DNA of 64,000 nucleotides. Origin: Echria macrotheca. Lineage: Eukaryota; Ascomycota; Sordariomycetes; Sordariales; Schizotheciaceae. The notes under the pieces were generated by a model. It did no database searches. It worked only from the letters and a program-made list of their open reading frames with translations, and had not been told where the DNA came from. The stretch covers positions 930,001 to 994,000 of the forward strand of contig MU839837.1 of the NCBI GenBank assembly GCA_030411725.1, in the 5' to 3' direction. This document shows, piece after piece, positions 35,264 to 46,732 of the stretch (position 1 is its first letter; each line of letters opens with the position of its first letter). The translations under genes and the position numbers were made by a program.

Positions 35264-36484
35264 CGCGAGATGGGTATGTCGTGATTGCAAGTCCGAATTA
35301 GAAGTTAGGAACTTGGAGGAAGCGTACGGATATGCGGTGTTCAGATGGAACGAACGACTAAGAGTGAAATACTCCCAGACATGACTGCCATAAGAAACTA
35401 ATGGACGAGGAGAGACACATCTAATAATCAACAGTTCGACCAGACAGCGTCATCAGTCAGGCTGTGAGGCAGCAGCCTCCATTGAACGCCACCATTGCCG
35501 ACACCGCCCCAAAGAACCCAAACAAAAAGAAGCCATATTTGGTAAACAGTCACCTTTAGCTCATAATTGGCTTTAATTTCTTCGGTGAGTTATGTAAGCG
35601 TGTTGGGCATGTCTCAGTGCTGTGACTCTTCGTGCGAGCACATCATCAGGAGGGTAATTGCTGGCATCGGACTGAGCCTTCCCCAACAAGTCTGCCCAGC
35701 TGAGTGCACGTGGCTGCAATCGTGCTTGACACCTGCCACTAACATCGCTTTCGCGTTGAACGCTCAGTCAACCTTGCGGGGTTTAGTTGTCAGGCCAGGA
35801 ATCCAGGCCAGAGTGAAGGGGTGGTAGTAGTGCATTCCAGGCTCACAGCCAGGGTAAGAACAGTGGTTGGGGGTGGGTAGGTTACAACATTGAACTCTGG
35901 CCTACTCAAAATACAGGACTTTTCCCTTCCTTCTTATCTTTCCTCCTCCCCGGAACCCTCTCCGTGACCGGCCCTGCGTTTACTCGCTGCGTGAGCCAGG
36001 CCCGCACTTGGGCACAAATCCTGTCCTTGTGAGCTGGAAGCTCTGCAGGCCTATCCAATAACCCTTCTGTAACCCCGCTCTGTGGCAACGTCGATCAACC
36101 CTCTGATGATCTGGATCCAATCGCCCGGATCTGCATCCCCGGCCTAGGCCGATTGGCCGGCCTGACATTAGTGCTTCTCTCCGAGGTTGTGAATCTGGAC
36201 CACCAATCCGCTGTATCGCTCTTTCTCGAGATTTCTGCACCTTTTGGCGGCCTCTTTGATGAGATAACCGAGAAGTCTAAGGTTTCCGACTTTGCGTCTC
36301 AGACCCCGATGCCTTCACCATTTCGGCGGGACCAACAAGGCAGACCTTGATAGCTATACCGGTATCAGCAACAGCCCGGTCCGGACCAGCGCTTGTCCAA
36401 CCTGCTATGCAACGTCAAGGACCACGACAAGATAGAGAAGTGCCTGAAGACCAATAAAAATGATTCATTTTCCTGGATAAAAGT
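35264..36484. other. Intergenic, nothing recognised
   Basis: No domain-bearing frame; flanks the SINE-like copy 2. Confidence 0.4.
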
Positions 36485-36679
36485 CTTTTCGAATTCAAAC
36501 CTCCACACCTACCTCCGCTCCCAAGCTCGCTTCCATAGGTGCTTTTTCCGAATAAAAACAAATTGAAGCAAAAAATCAAGTTCCCATCGTGATTTGAACA
36601 CGAGACCTACCCGAACCAGCAAATTATATGTATATATAATTTACTGCAGCGGGGTGCTCTACCGCTGAGCTATGGAAAC
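36485..36679 (-). mobile_element. SINE-like repeat, copy 2 (tRNA-Cys head plus tail)
   Basis: Inverted relative to copy 1, about 5 kb away, 195 bp versus 194 bp. The tail keeps GGAAGCGAGCTTGGGAGCGG and TTTGAATTC; a central stretch of the tail differs. Sequences beyond both ends are unrelated between copies. Confidence 0.55.
36580..36679 (-). tRNA. tRNA-Cys (GCA) with intron, second copy, possibly degenerate
   Basis: Read on the minus strand: acceptor GTTTCCA/TGGGAAC, D-arm GCTC/GAGC, anticodon stem CCCCG/CGGGT with a C-T mismatch at the outer pair, loop CTGCAG-intron-T, T-arm TCGTG-TTCAAAT-CACGA. The 29-nt AT-rich intron differs by one base from copy 1. Several differences from copy 1 are C/T transitions. 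Confidence 0.7.
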
Positions 36680-37386
36680 CCTACGACTCAGTTGTTGACC
36701 GTCGTTTACGTCCAAAGAATTGGGTTGACAGCCAGTGTTATTTGGCTGTGCTGTCTCGGATCCAGAATCTCCTTGGTGGAGGAGATTGGCGGGGGAAGCT
36801 TGCTGGCATAGAGATGAACCTTCAGGTTTCTAAGCAAGGATAGGACGGGGCTGCACCGTGGAATCACTTCAATGCTGCCGCACGATGTCTCATGAGCGCA
36901 CCGGCGCAGCAGTGACAGATTGGAAGACGTAATGTATCTGGTGGACTGTTGGTGTAATCAGAATCCTGCGGACCCGGATGCCTTCCGTCTTTCCAATGCC
37001 ACTTTGAAGGGTTAGTCAACCTTATCAGGAGCTCGAATGGCACACTTTGAATGGACACCTCAGCGGCTTCTTGTCTAACAGCTGGGGTCGATTTATACTA
37101 GCCGAGTAGTATGTGTCATAGGCAGTGCGCTGTTCGCATCACGATAGATCCCTGCCGGCACCGCTATCGACTCCTCAAGTCTGGCAAGCCGATCCCGAAT
37201 CTGTAAGCTGCAGGCCATGTTTTGTGGCTTATTATGCCCCGACTCCAGCCAAAGGAGAATAATGTGTGATAATTGCCCAGACGGTGTGGGTCGCAAGCAA
37301 ACCTTCAGGACCCCCTTTTCCTTTGAGAAACCACAGAGAAAAAGCGTACCCGTTCTGAGGCCCTTCCGAGGATCGAGAGGAAGCAG
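36680..37386. other. Intergenic, nothing recognised
   Basis: Lies between the SINE-like copy and the inverted-repeat element; no gene supported. Confidence 0.4.
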
Positions 37387-38253
37387 ATATCTCAACCCGC
37401 ATAGAATACGCGCATCTTACGATACGCCAAATCAACTATACATATAAAAATCTATTAGTTTTGATATTTCGGTTATACGCGCTCTGTGTCAGATGCAATG
37501 GGGTTCAAAGAATCTGATCTGTTTCAATCTATCTACAGCGGCTGGAAGCCCCTTCCTCATTGCCAGCCTGTCAGAATCTTCCATGCCTTCCAAGAGCTGT
37601 GATTATCAATCTGCTGATAAGCACCACAAACTATCGCCACTGTTGCTGACGTGGTGGTTGCCACAGCTTCCAGTCGGCCTCAACTTCTTGTGACACCATA
37701 TACACGTTGAAAAATACCGCTGTAAAGATTTGTTGTCTTCTCGAATCGGTAGCCCCTGATTCCAAACGGCGATTGCCCGACCCGGAAGTTGAAAACGCAA
37801 AAACAAAAGAATACGCGCTCGGAGCACGCTTGAGGCACATTTGGGGCATACTTTGTAAAACGAGCGAACTGTGAAGATTCAGGCACCGTGATTGGCAAAA
37901 GACCGCCAGTGATGCTGGTGTTAGACTCTTTGTTTTTACTTGCAGGCAACTGAGTCAGGCAACTGAGTCAAAGGCAACTGAGTCAGGAAGATGAAGGCAT
38001 TCAGAACAAAGGAAACAGAATAGACAGATAGATGACCTGGCCCAGCCGGAGTGCTGGGCCAGTACCACCAATTGACACACAGTCTATTCCCTGCAGAGAA
38101 CACAGATTCCCACACGAACAACTTCATATCAGCATTTCTCAACGCGTATAGGATACGCGCAGGTACAAAGTCAAAAACAATAGATTTATATGTAAGATAT
38201 AGAATGGATTTATCGCATCTTTAGATACGCGTATTGTATACGCGATGAGATAT
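37387..38253. mobile_element. 867-bp non-autonomous element with ~70-bp terminal inverted repeats
   Basis: Left end 37387-37457 starts ATATCTCAACCCGCATAGAA. The right end 38253-38180, read inverted, starts ATATCTCATCGCGTATACAA. The match continues through AATACGCGYATCT, AAATC, ACATATAAA and ATCTATT. The ends also hold repeated ATACGCG motifs. Internal frames are short; one part contains a triple GGCAACTGAGTCA (about 37945-37987). No transposase is visible, so it would be a non-autonomous DNA element. Target-site duplication is not evident. Confidence 0.7.
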
Positions 38254-39786
38254 TGATGGGGACCTCTTTGCTCACGAAAGACTTACCACGTTCGAGTCTG
38301 ACATGATCGGCCCGGGGGTATTTCCGACCCTGATCCCCTTCACCATCAGTAATGATAGAGTCCATGTCCGGGACAACGTGCCGGGGTTGCCGGCGGCGGA
38401 CGGCGTGGGTGGGGGGCCCATGTTCCATCTCCGCCCCGAATCAGGAACTCAGACTCCGGGGGGGATCCTCATGCCGCCATCGCCAAGCCGTTGCTCAGCA
38501 TACTAGCGGCCGAGATTGGTGGCGGCGAATTTGGAATCCGGCCGAGACTCTGGGCATCACTAGGCGCCAAGGATGACAATGCTCTCCTTCCTGATCTTGC
38601 TTGGACTGCGGATGTCTGGGCACGTTGCGCGCGGAGTAGAGGCAATTCGGACACCGAGCTGTCCACGATCTAATTCCATGGCGTCGCGATTCTAGCTCGT
38701 CGTTTGTTTGACCGGTGGCGCAATATCGACAGATCGTTGTTAGCGTCGAGGTTCGGCAGATTCCTAGCGGGATGGCGTCTTTGCAGTGGTCTCGGCGATG
38801 CTGGGCAAGTGCGCTGAGAAAACGGCGTCAGGCTTGGTGAGCTTGTTGCAGCCACATGGCCTTGGCGGCATCGCGACTTGGGATCGAAATGACGAGTGTT
38901 GGAACTTTCAATCTTTAGAATGGAAGATTGAAGATAGTGGGGAAAAGAACGGAATAATTCTGACAGACTGGGGTTGGCGGTTGGAAGCTGCAGCATGAAC
39001 TTCCGTCGATTTACGCACCTACCTAAAACGGAAAGTTATGGAAGGATCAGGGTTTCTTCTCCTCGAACAACCTGCGCCAAAGCTAACAAGGACCGAACTC
39101 GCTGGCTGACGAACTTTCTGCAATCCAATCGACCACCGGAGAACAGACAACGCCACCCCTTTTCCACAAAAGTCCTTCCCATGGAAGGTGCTTGGGACCC
39201 CGCGGTGCCGTCATGTCGTACCTTATCTCTGCTACGCGTCCTTCCATTGGCCGTTATTTGCGTGCCACCCACAAATATCCGGCAGCGTTATACGACAGGC
39301 CAAACTTTAATCGCAGCATCACCTGGCTGATATCGGGCGCTGGGATCCCGGATGGGCAGCTGCTCCGTTTCACCTGCCCAAGAAGGGCATTTTGGATTCT
39401 CCACATTATCGCAAATCCAATGTTGACAACTCACGCCGGCGCCAAGATGCAAGCTTCCAGGAATGCAGCAGGTCGATATCTGTCAGATCCCATTGCCAAC
39501 GACCGTACCCAGGGCCGGGAGAGGGGGGCCAAGCAGGCCAAGATGGTTGATGACGGATGATGCGACCATCCGTAGATACAGCCGGTCTAGATAACTACGC
39601 TGCCGCCCTCTGCTCGACCCAGCGTTTCGGTTTCCTTATCTCTATGCGTCCCTCGAGTCCTTAGCGCGACCGCCAAAGTTAGCAGACTCGGAGCGTGGGC
39701 ATTTGGCGTTCTGTCCACAGCAGACAACCCACGACCACCATGGGTGAGAAACCTCCCGACCCAGCAGTATTCCCAAACTGACAGCA
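38254..39786. other. Intergenic upstream of the peptide transporter
   Basis: No domain-bearing frame found. The last few hundred bases probably hold the transporter promoter. Confidence 0.45.
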
Positions 39787-41733
39787 ATGGCCACAGATTC
39801 CGCAACAGCCAACCGCTCGTCGGTCGCCGACGTTCGGCCCTCGACAGACGTCAAGCAGCCGCCCGTCTACAATGCCGCGCCGGAAAACACGGAGCGCGAG
39901 ACGTACCACGGTCTCGTCCTCCCGACCGAGGAAGAGAAATCGACGCTGCGCCGTGTGGCCGGCAAGATGCCCGCGTCCTGCTACTACCTCTGCGCCGTCG
40001 AGTTCGCCGAGCGTGCCTCGTATTACGGCTGCAACCAGGTCTACAAGAACTTCATTCGCGCTCCGCTGCCTCCAGACGGTAACGGCGCCGGTGCGTCCGC
40101 TCCGGGGTCGCAGTACACGGCCGGCGCTCTCGGCAAGGGCAGCGTCACGGCCACGGCCATGACCGAGGCCTTCAAGTTCCTCTCATATGCGCTGCCCATT
40201 CTCTTCGGCTGGATGGCGGATACCAAATACGGCCGCTTCAAGATGATCTGCTGGGGTGTAGCCATCTGCGGTGTGGCTCATGTTATCATGATCATTTCCG
40301 CCCTGCCTCCCGTCCTCCAGTCGGGCAATGCCATTGGCCCCTTCGCGTTGTCTCTGTATATGCTGTCGATCGGCGCTGGTACGTAATTCCACCTCGTAGT
40401 GTCTGAGCTGCGCTGATCCCAAGTAGCTCAGTTCAAGCCCAATATTTCGCCCACCGTCATGGACCAGAGCCCCCACAAGGTGTCGCACGTTATCACCGAT
40501 GACAAGACTGGCGAGAAAGTCATTGTTGACCCTGAGGCGTCGATTAACAGCATCATGCTGTGGTTTTATCTCCTCATCAATGTCGGCGCCTGCACCGGTA
40601 TCGCCACCACATATCTTGCCAAGCTTGTTGGGTATTGGGCTGCCTACCTGATCCCCACGATTCTGTACCTCGCCCTGCCGCCTCTGCTGTGGTATCTCAA
40701 CCCGCGTCTCGTGAAGCAGCCCCCAGGTGGCTCGGATCTGGGCAACGTTTTCAAGGTTGTTGGCGACTGTTTCCGCTATGGCGGCATCACCTCAGTCGGC
40801 CGACACGGGTTTTGGGAGCCGGCAAAGCCCTCCGTGCGCGCCGCGGCCGGTAGCACCAAGGTGTACGAGTACGACGACCAGTTTGTCGAGGATGTTCGCC
40901 GCACCTTCCAGGCCTGCGGCATCTTCCTCTTCCAACCCATCTTCTACATCAACGACGGTGGCCTCGGTGCCGCGGCCAACGCACTCACGGCCGGTATGCA
41001 GACTAACGGCCTGCCCAATGACCTGCTCGATAACCTCAACTCAGTGTCGATCGTGGTCATGGTCCCCGTGATGAACCATCTCGTGTATCCGCTGCTCCGC
41101 CGCTGGGGTATTCACTTTGGCCCCATCGCTCGCATGACGTTCGGGTTCGCGCTTTGCACCATCGGCTCGCTGGGCTACCCGATCCTGCAGTACTACGTGT
41201 ACCAGACGTCGCCGTGTGGCTACGATGCCACGACTTGCGCCGACATCGTGCCTGAGGGAGAGAACTCGCTGTCGAGCGTATCGTACTCGTGGTATGCCAT
41301 CCCGGTCATCCTCACGGCCATCGCCGAGATCTTTGTCAACGTCACGGCCTACGGCATCGCCTACTCGCGCTCCCCCAAGAACATGAAGGGTCTCGTGGCG
41401 AGCATCAACCTGTTCATGACCGCCATCTCGGCCGCCATCGGGCTCGCCACGGCGCCTGCCATCCGCGATCCGTTTTTGGTGTGGGCGTTTGCGGGGCCGA
41501 CGATTGCCGGTGGTGTCTTGACGGTCATCTTCTGGTTCACATTCCGCCATCTGGATCGCGAGGAGTTCGTGATCAATACCGACTTTGACGATATGAAGCG
41601 CGATTCGGACCGGGACACCGACGAGGAGGCTGTTGGACATGTTAGCGGGCAGAAGAAGGTGCTGACGGGTTTCACGACTGATTCGGCGGCGACAGCGGGA
41701 GCACCGGGAGGTGAGAAGGGTATCAAGGAGTGA
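39787..41733 (+). CDS. ptr2: POT/PTR2 family proton-coupled di/tripeptide transporter
   Basis: Plasma-membrane symporter importing di- and tripeptides with protons. Exons 39787-40378 and 40427-41733, intron 40379-40426 (GTACGT…AGTAG), 632 aa. The family motif E-x-x-E-R is present at residues 72-76 within VEFAERASYYG. The second signature (ALPILFGWMADTKYGRFKMI region) and the conserved FYLLINVG segment are also present. About twelve hydrophobic helices follow the usual POT pattern, with the large central loop between the two six-helix bundles. The long polar N-terminus and Asp/Glu/Gly-rich C-terminus are cytosolic. Length is normal for fungal PTR2. Complete and intact. Confidence 0.95.
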
Positions 41734-43080
41734 TATCGCTTCGGTCGGTTGTTATGATGGTAGTTGGATAGTTGCAGAGTCTTGATCGATATGATAGATG
41801 ATAATTCCTGGTATTTGAATAATACTTGACGTTGAAACAGACTTCCCGTGAAACCTTGACAGTTTGCGGCGCGGATGCATGTGTGTGGATCCAGGGGCCG
41901 GATCGGGAATAACCTTGAGGGATGAAGGATCTCGGACCCAGGGCGCCGGATCGGACTATTTAGACTACTCTATTTATGACGCCGGGAGCCTGGAGGGGCC
42001 CGTAAAAATTCGGGCAGACATCCCTCCGTCTTATTTTGTTGCCTACCACTGAGCCGGCACGATGGAACATGCGGCTTGTGCGGGCATGCATGCTTTTATT
42101 CCTGTCAACAGCACGACGAGAGGTTGCGGAATCCCGACAGTTGCTAACATCCGTCAGAGACCACTGTTGGGAGGAACCATTGCCGCCGCTCTCGGTATCT
42201 GTACCCATTATTATTTTTCGGCGGACTGGACAGATCCCGGCTAGGTAGACAGGTGGTTCCATCACATGGGCAACTCGCGGAGCGCTGGCGGTGGCAATCG
42301 AGGCACACATGCATGCCAAGCCTGTAAGTCCACGGCACCCGTCAGACCACTCCATTTCTCTTTACTTTTGTATTTATGGGACATCTTATCAGCGAGGAAG
42401 TGGAAACTAGGTACCTAGGTACCTAGCGTTGAGGACTCTCAAAATTGTATAAATTTTTTCGGAGCAGTTTGAGCGAACTCGACATCTGACTCGGAATAAA
42501 ATCGCCGCCGGAGGACTGACCTGTCGAGGTATCTTCCATTCAGCCATTTGAGAGGGAAAGGGAGCTACTTGACACCATCGCAGGGAGACCAGACGGGTCA
42601 TCTCCTTGGTTTATTCCAGATGATCCGATGGACGACGACTTACAAAAGGAGACACACGTCAACCGGACGGAGAAGCTTTGATGCGCGGGGCGGGAGCTGA
42701 GCTGTAAGGTGGATGCGTGTGGTTTTTGTTTATGTGGTTTTAGGGTAGGACGGGACAAGACTGATTACCACAAAACCCGTTTGATGTTTTTGGATTCCAT
42801 GTTTTTCCTAGGCGGAAGTTTGGACAGTCAGGAAAAAGGGTGGTTAATACGACATAATGTTGGAAGAAAAAGATATTCGATGCTGTTGTACCTATCCGCT
42901 GTTCAGGCCGATAGCTGGCACGGTCAGAAAATCCACCGCAGCTTGTATTTCGATGGTGTGTAGAATTCCTATCGCTGCTATTTTGGCGCATGCTGGTTGT
43001 TCCTGACTACCCTTTCCCTGCCATTCATAACACATGCAATTTCGCTACAACCAGTCCCAATACCATAACAATACTAACAG
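41734..43080. other. Intergenic, with TACCTAGGTACC palindromes
   Basis: Contains the palindromic run AGGTACCTAGGTACCTAG near 42410-42427; no gene supported. Confidence 0.45.
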
Positions 43081-44360
43081 CTAGACCCTCCGGAACCCGC
43101 CAGTCGGAACGCCCTGGTCCATGTTACTCAATGCCAGAGTATAGATATGCCCCTTATCAGAATACTCGCGCCCATAGATGTTGTCCAGGATGGCTTGTCT
43201 GTCGGCCGGTGAAGGGATTTTGCCAGCCCCCACTGTCCGCCGAATCAAAGTCTGCATCTCTCGGACTTCTGCCATTATCTTCTTCTCGGACTCGGTCGCT
43301 GGTCTTGGGGCTCTAACCAGAGCGTGGTCGTGCAAAGAGGTCTTAACGGCGTAGCTCGGAGAACCAGGGGGCGCGTTGAAGAGGTATGTGATACGAGTTT
43401 CCAAGTGGTATTTGCCGAGGTCCTGTTCATATCGTGGCCCGAACAGGAGCCGCATGTTCTCCGGGGTGTCTTGGCCCGTGGCAACCAGGCGATGGACGGG
43501 CAAGCTGGAGACTATATCAGTTCGCGCATTCCCAACATGAGTCTGCGTGTGTGTCTGTGAATATGTTTGGAGGGAGGGAAGGTGGACGTACCCTGTTCCG
43601 TGACTGTTCTGCTGTGCATCAATCCGGAGAGAGTCGATCAATGCCCGAGCCTTGGGGTCGCTAAACGCCTTGTTCATGTAATATTCGTGGGCCGCGAGGT
43701 CAGGAGTCGCAGCCGGCGGGCGGCAGGTACGTTTATGTTTCTTCCAGTGCTTCGTCTGACACTTGACCGAATGATACGTGACCTCCTTGCACCTCCCACA
43801 CCTCTTGAGAGGCACGAAGAAGCACTCGCGCTTCCTACGACAGCCGTGACACTTTGTGAGGTCGCCGGGCTCAACTGCGTCTCGCTCGACGCGTGCCAAA
43901 CAGCTGAATAATAACTCCCGGGCCTCCTCCAAGATTTCACGCTCTTTTGCAGTGCAAACGCCCACTTTGCAAAGCTCTGGCCTTACACCGTGTCTCTTGA
44001 GCGCCTCCTCGATCTCATGCGCCATGCGGGATCTAGGGTAGACCACGTCCAGGGCGCTATGGCTGGGTGGGGGTGGAATTCGGGGTTGGATTTGAAGCCG
44101 ACGGGGCAAAAGATTCGGAGAAGGATGGGGACGGTGGCTTCGGCTTTCTCGCGTGTGGTCGGCAAGCTATGGATATCAGCTGGATGGGCTGGAAAGTAAT
44201 GCTTGGTCTCAATGGTCTGCGGGTTGACGGCTAGAAGAATGTCTCCCGTTGGACTGGGGTCGACATGGCAGACGCCAAAAACCCAGTGATTGGGAACCAG
44301 AGTGCGGGGGGATTTCTCGTGCCTTGGAAGGCGGTTGAAGTCGCGGACGTTTGCCTCCAT
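43081..44360 (-). CDS. MYND-type zinc-finger protein, interrupted by an apparent frameshift
   Basis: The 5' part from ATG 44360 (MEANVRDFNRLPRHEKSP…) encodes an N-terminal domain and runs to about 44065. There the coding sense moves to another frame (…SHSALDVVYPRSRMAHEIEE…) inside the C-rich run CCACCCCCACCCA, with no usable intron. One missing base would explain it; expected length is about 397 aa. The MYND finger follows (C-x2-C … C-x2-C … H-x3-C … H-x3-C; CHGCRRKREC … RCGRCKEV … CQTKHWKKHKRTC), a protein-interaction module. An in-frame 87-bp segment, 43591-43505 (GTACGT…CCAG), is probably an intron. Either a base-call error in the C run or a true mutation that would separate the N-terminal domain from the finger. 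Confidence 0.7.
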
Positions 44361-45377
44361 GGCTGTGTCTGGGGGCGAAAGAAGCTGCTGCAAACGTTGT
44401 ATCTGATGATGAAGGGATGAAGAACGGACAAGGTTGCAGTTTGGCAAAGACTTGGCAAGGGATCTCGTTCGCAGACGAGGAAAGCTTGTTCTGAGAAGTG
44501 GGTCAGTCAGACCCACGGGGCGAACTCTTCCCCTAAACGACTCGCCAAACGGATTATCGCAGGACACCGAGGCCGAGTCAATTACGTATTCAGCGCAGGT
44601 CCGGTGCGAGCCCAACGCGAAAATGCACCAGCCTATCTTTAGGTCGCAGTTGCCCAACAATGACGAGAGGAATTGCCGAGAAAGAAAGGCAGGCCAAGCA
44701 GCACACAAAACAAAAGAGGCAATCTCCATCTCCGACACAAGGGTCCGTTCCAGTCCAGCAGTATGTATACTCTTCTGCAAACAGCTCTCGTCAGGCGGAA
44801 TCCTGATATGATGGCAAGCGGATTGCGGCAGCTTTGATATTCTTTCGGGAAGGAGTCAACCCTCATTCTGAATTTCTCGTCGACAATCTTCGCGTCAAGC
44901 ACCTACCAAAACCACATGACAATGGACAGTGTCTTGGATATTTGGATCGTCAAAACATCAAATACAGCGCCTATTTCGTCGCAATAGACAGCCCCCATGT
45001 TCAATAATCTTTTAACGTCATGTCCACCAGGGGTCGGGACCAATCGGGGTATTCCACCATATCGGTGATCTCTTTGGTACCTCTTCCTCGGGCTATTGCC
45101 GCCTTTGGGTGGCTCATTCTGCATTCGACTCCTGCATGAAAGCCCCTTTTGGCTAGTTCCCTTCCGAGCGGGATAAACCGCGGGACCCTGTCAACCTATC
45201 TTGCATGTCCGCCTCCGGTGTGGACGAGTTGCGGAGCGGGGTCCGCTCTTGCGACGTTATCGTCGGTAGACGACCGGCTCTCTTCACCTATGCGCTATTT
45301 TTTCCCTCCAGCAATCTATCTGTCGTCAAGAGCTGGAAAAGGATCTGCCGCCCCAGTTACAGTCAGCTCAACACGAG
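44361..45377. other. Divergent intergenic region
   Basis: About 1 kb between the MYND gene and the monooxygenase gene, which point away from each other. No gene seen; probably two promoters. Confidence 0.5.
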
Positions 45378-46732
45378 ATGACGATCCCCGAGCAAAATTC
45401 TGTCGACATAGCCATCATCGGCGCAGGTCTCACGGGGCTCCTAACCGCCCATGGTCTCAAAAAGGTACCTGGTCCCCCTCGTCATGGTCGAACATCAAGA
45501 CCGTATCGATGCGGACGTTGACATGGATACCTGTTGTAGCATGGCTTCCACGTCACAGTCTACGAGCAAGAAACCTCGCTAACCCAACGTCGTCGCGACT
45601 GGACCATCGCTCTGCACTGGGCCCTCCCCATCTTCAAAAAGCTTCTACCCCCGTCCGTGGTCGACAACTTGCCGCAGGCTATCTGTAACCCCTACCTCGA
45701 CTTCAACCCAGATGTCGAGTGTCTGCCATGTATGAATGCAAACACGGGAGAGATGCTCTTCAAATCGCCCATGCCCGGCTCCCGTCGCGTGTCGCGGCAG
45801 AGAATACGTCAGCTGATGACCGAGGGCGTGGATATCCGCTGGGGTAAGCGTGTCTCGGCGATCCGGTCCGATAATGACACCGTCCAGGTCGAGTTTGACG
45901 ATGGCGAGACGGTGCGCGCTGATTACGTCCTCGGCACGGACGGGGCCGGGTCCAAGGTCCGCGATATCTTGTATCGGAACGACGAAAAGGCGAGGGCCGT
46001 GCCGTCGGGTTACTACTTTGCCACGGCTATCACGAGGCATAACAACGCGGAGCGGGTCGAACCTGTGCATTCGTTGCATCCTGTTACGATGGTCTTCATG
46101 GGCACCGATTCCGTTGGTGCTATCGGCAGTAAGTTGTCTTCCCTGAGATTTCTGCGGAAGCGAGCTGACACGAGGATACGATAGCAATGTACGTCGACGA
46201 CCCGGAGGACAAATCCACCTGGACCACCTTCTGGGTCAAGATCTGGCGGAAAGGGCTGGCGTCCTTTCCCGACCCCCCGTCGTCGACCCGTTCCGGCCAG
46301 GAAGCTCTCGCCTACCTCAAAAAAACGACGAAGAACGGCCTCGCCCCGTTCCAGAACCAGATTGACTGGGCCCCGGAGGATGGTTCTACTGTTGCGTTTA
46401 TCGACGAGATGAAGACGTGGACTCCGTTCCTGCCGTTTGACACGCATGAGGGACGGGTTACGCTGGCCGGTGATGCAGCTCATCCTATGCTTGTTTATCG
46501 AGGACAAGGTTTTCAACATGCGATTGTGGATGCGTCCAACTATGTTGATGCGCTGCTAAAGATTCAAGCAGGAGGCGATAGGGAGGAGATTTTCAACGCG
46601 TACAACGCGGAGATGGTCGAGAGGGGCGCGAAGGCGGTGGAGCAGTCGTTGAAAGAAGCAGAGTTGTCCTTTGATCCGGAGTCGATTTTGAAGATGACCA
46701 TGGTTAGGCGGGGACATGGGAAGCTTGAATGA
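45378..46732 (+). CDS. FAD-dependent monooxygenase (aromatic hydroxylase-like)
   Basis: Flavoprotein hydroxylase of the PHBH/salicylate-hydroxylase type. Exons 45378-45464, 45540-46128 and 46185-46732; introns 45465-45539 and 46129-46184; 407 aa. The Rossmann dinucleotide motif GAGLTG sits at residues 15-20, YVLGTDGAGSKVR in the middle corresponds to the DG motif, and GDAAHPM at about 321-327 is the second FAD motif. The conserved ER or RxxL region after the Rossmann fold is replaced by EQETSLTQRRRDW. Cytosolic, no signal. Substrate unknown. It faces the SDR gene, and a regulator-like gene follows, which suggests a small tailoring pathway. Confidence 0.9.

Noticed and set aside
45645..46187. 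Minus-strand frame opposite the monooxygenase
   Set aside because: Antisense shadow; the plus strand carries both FAD motifs.
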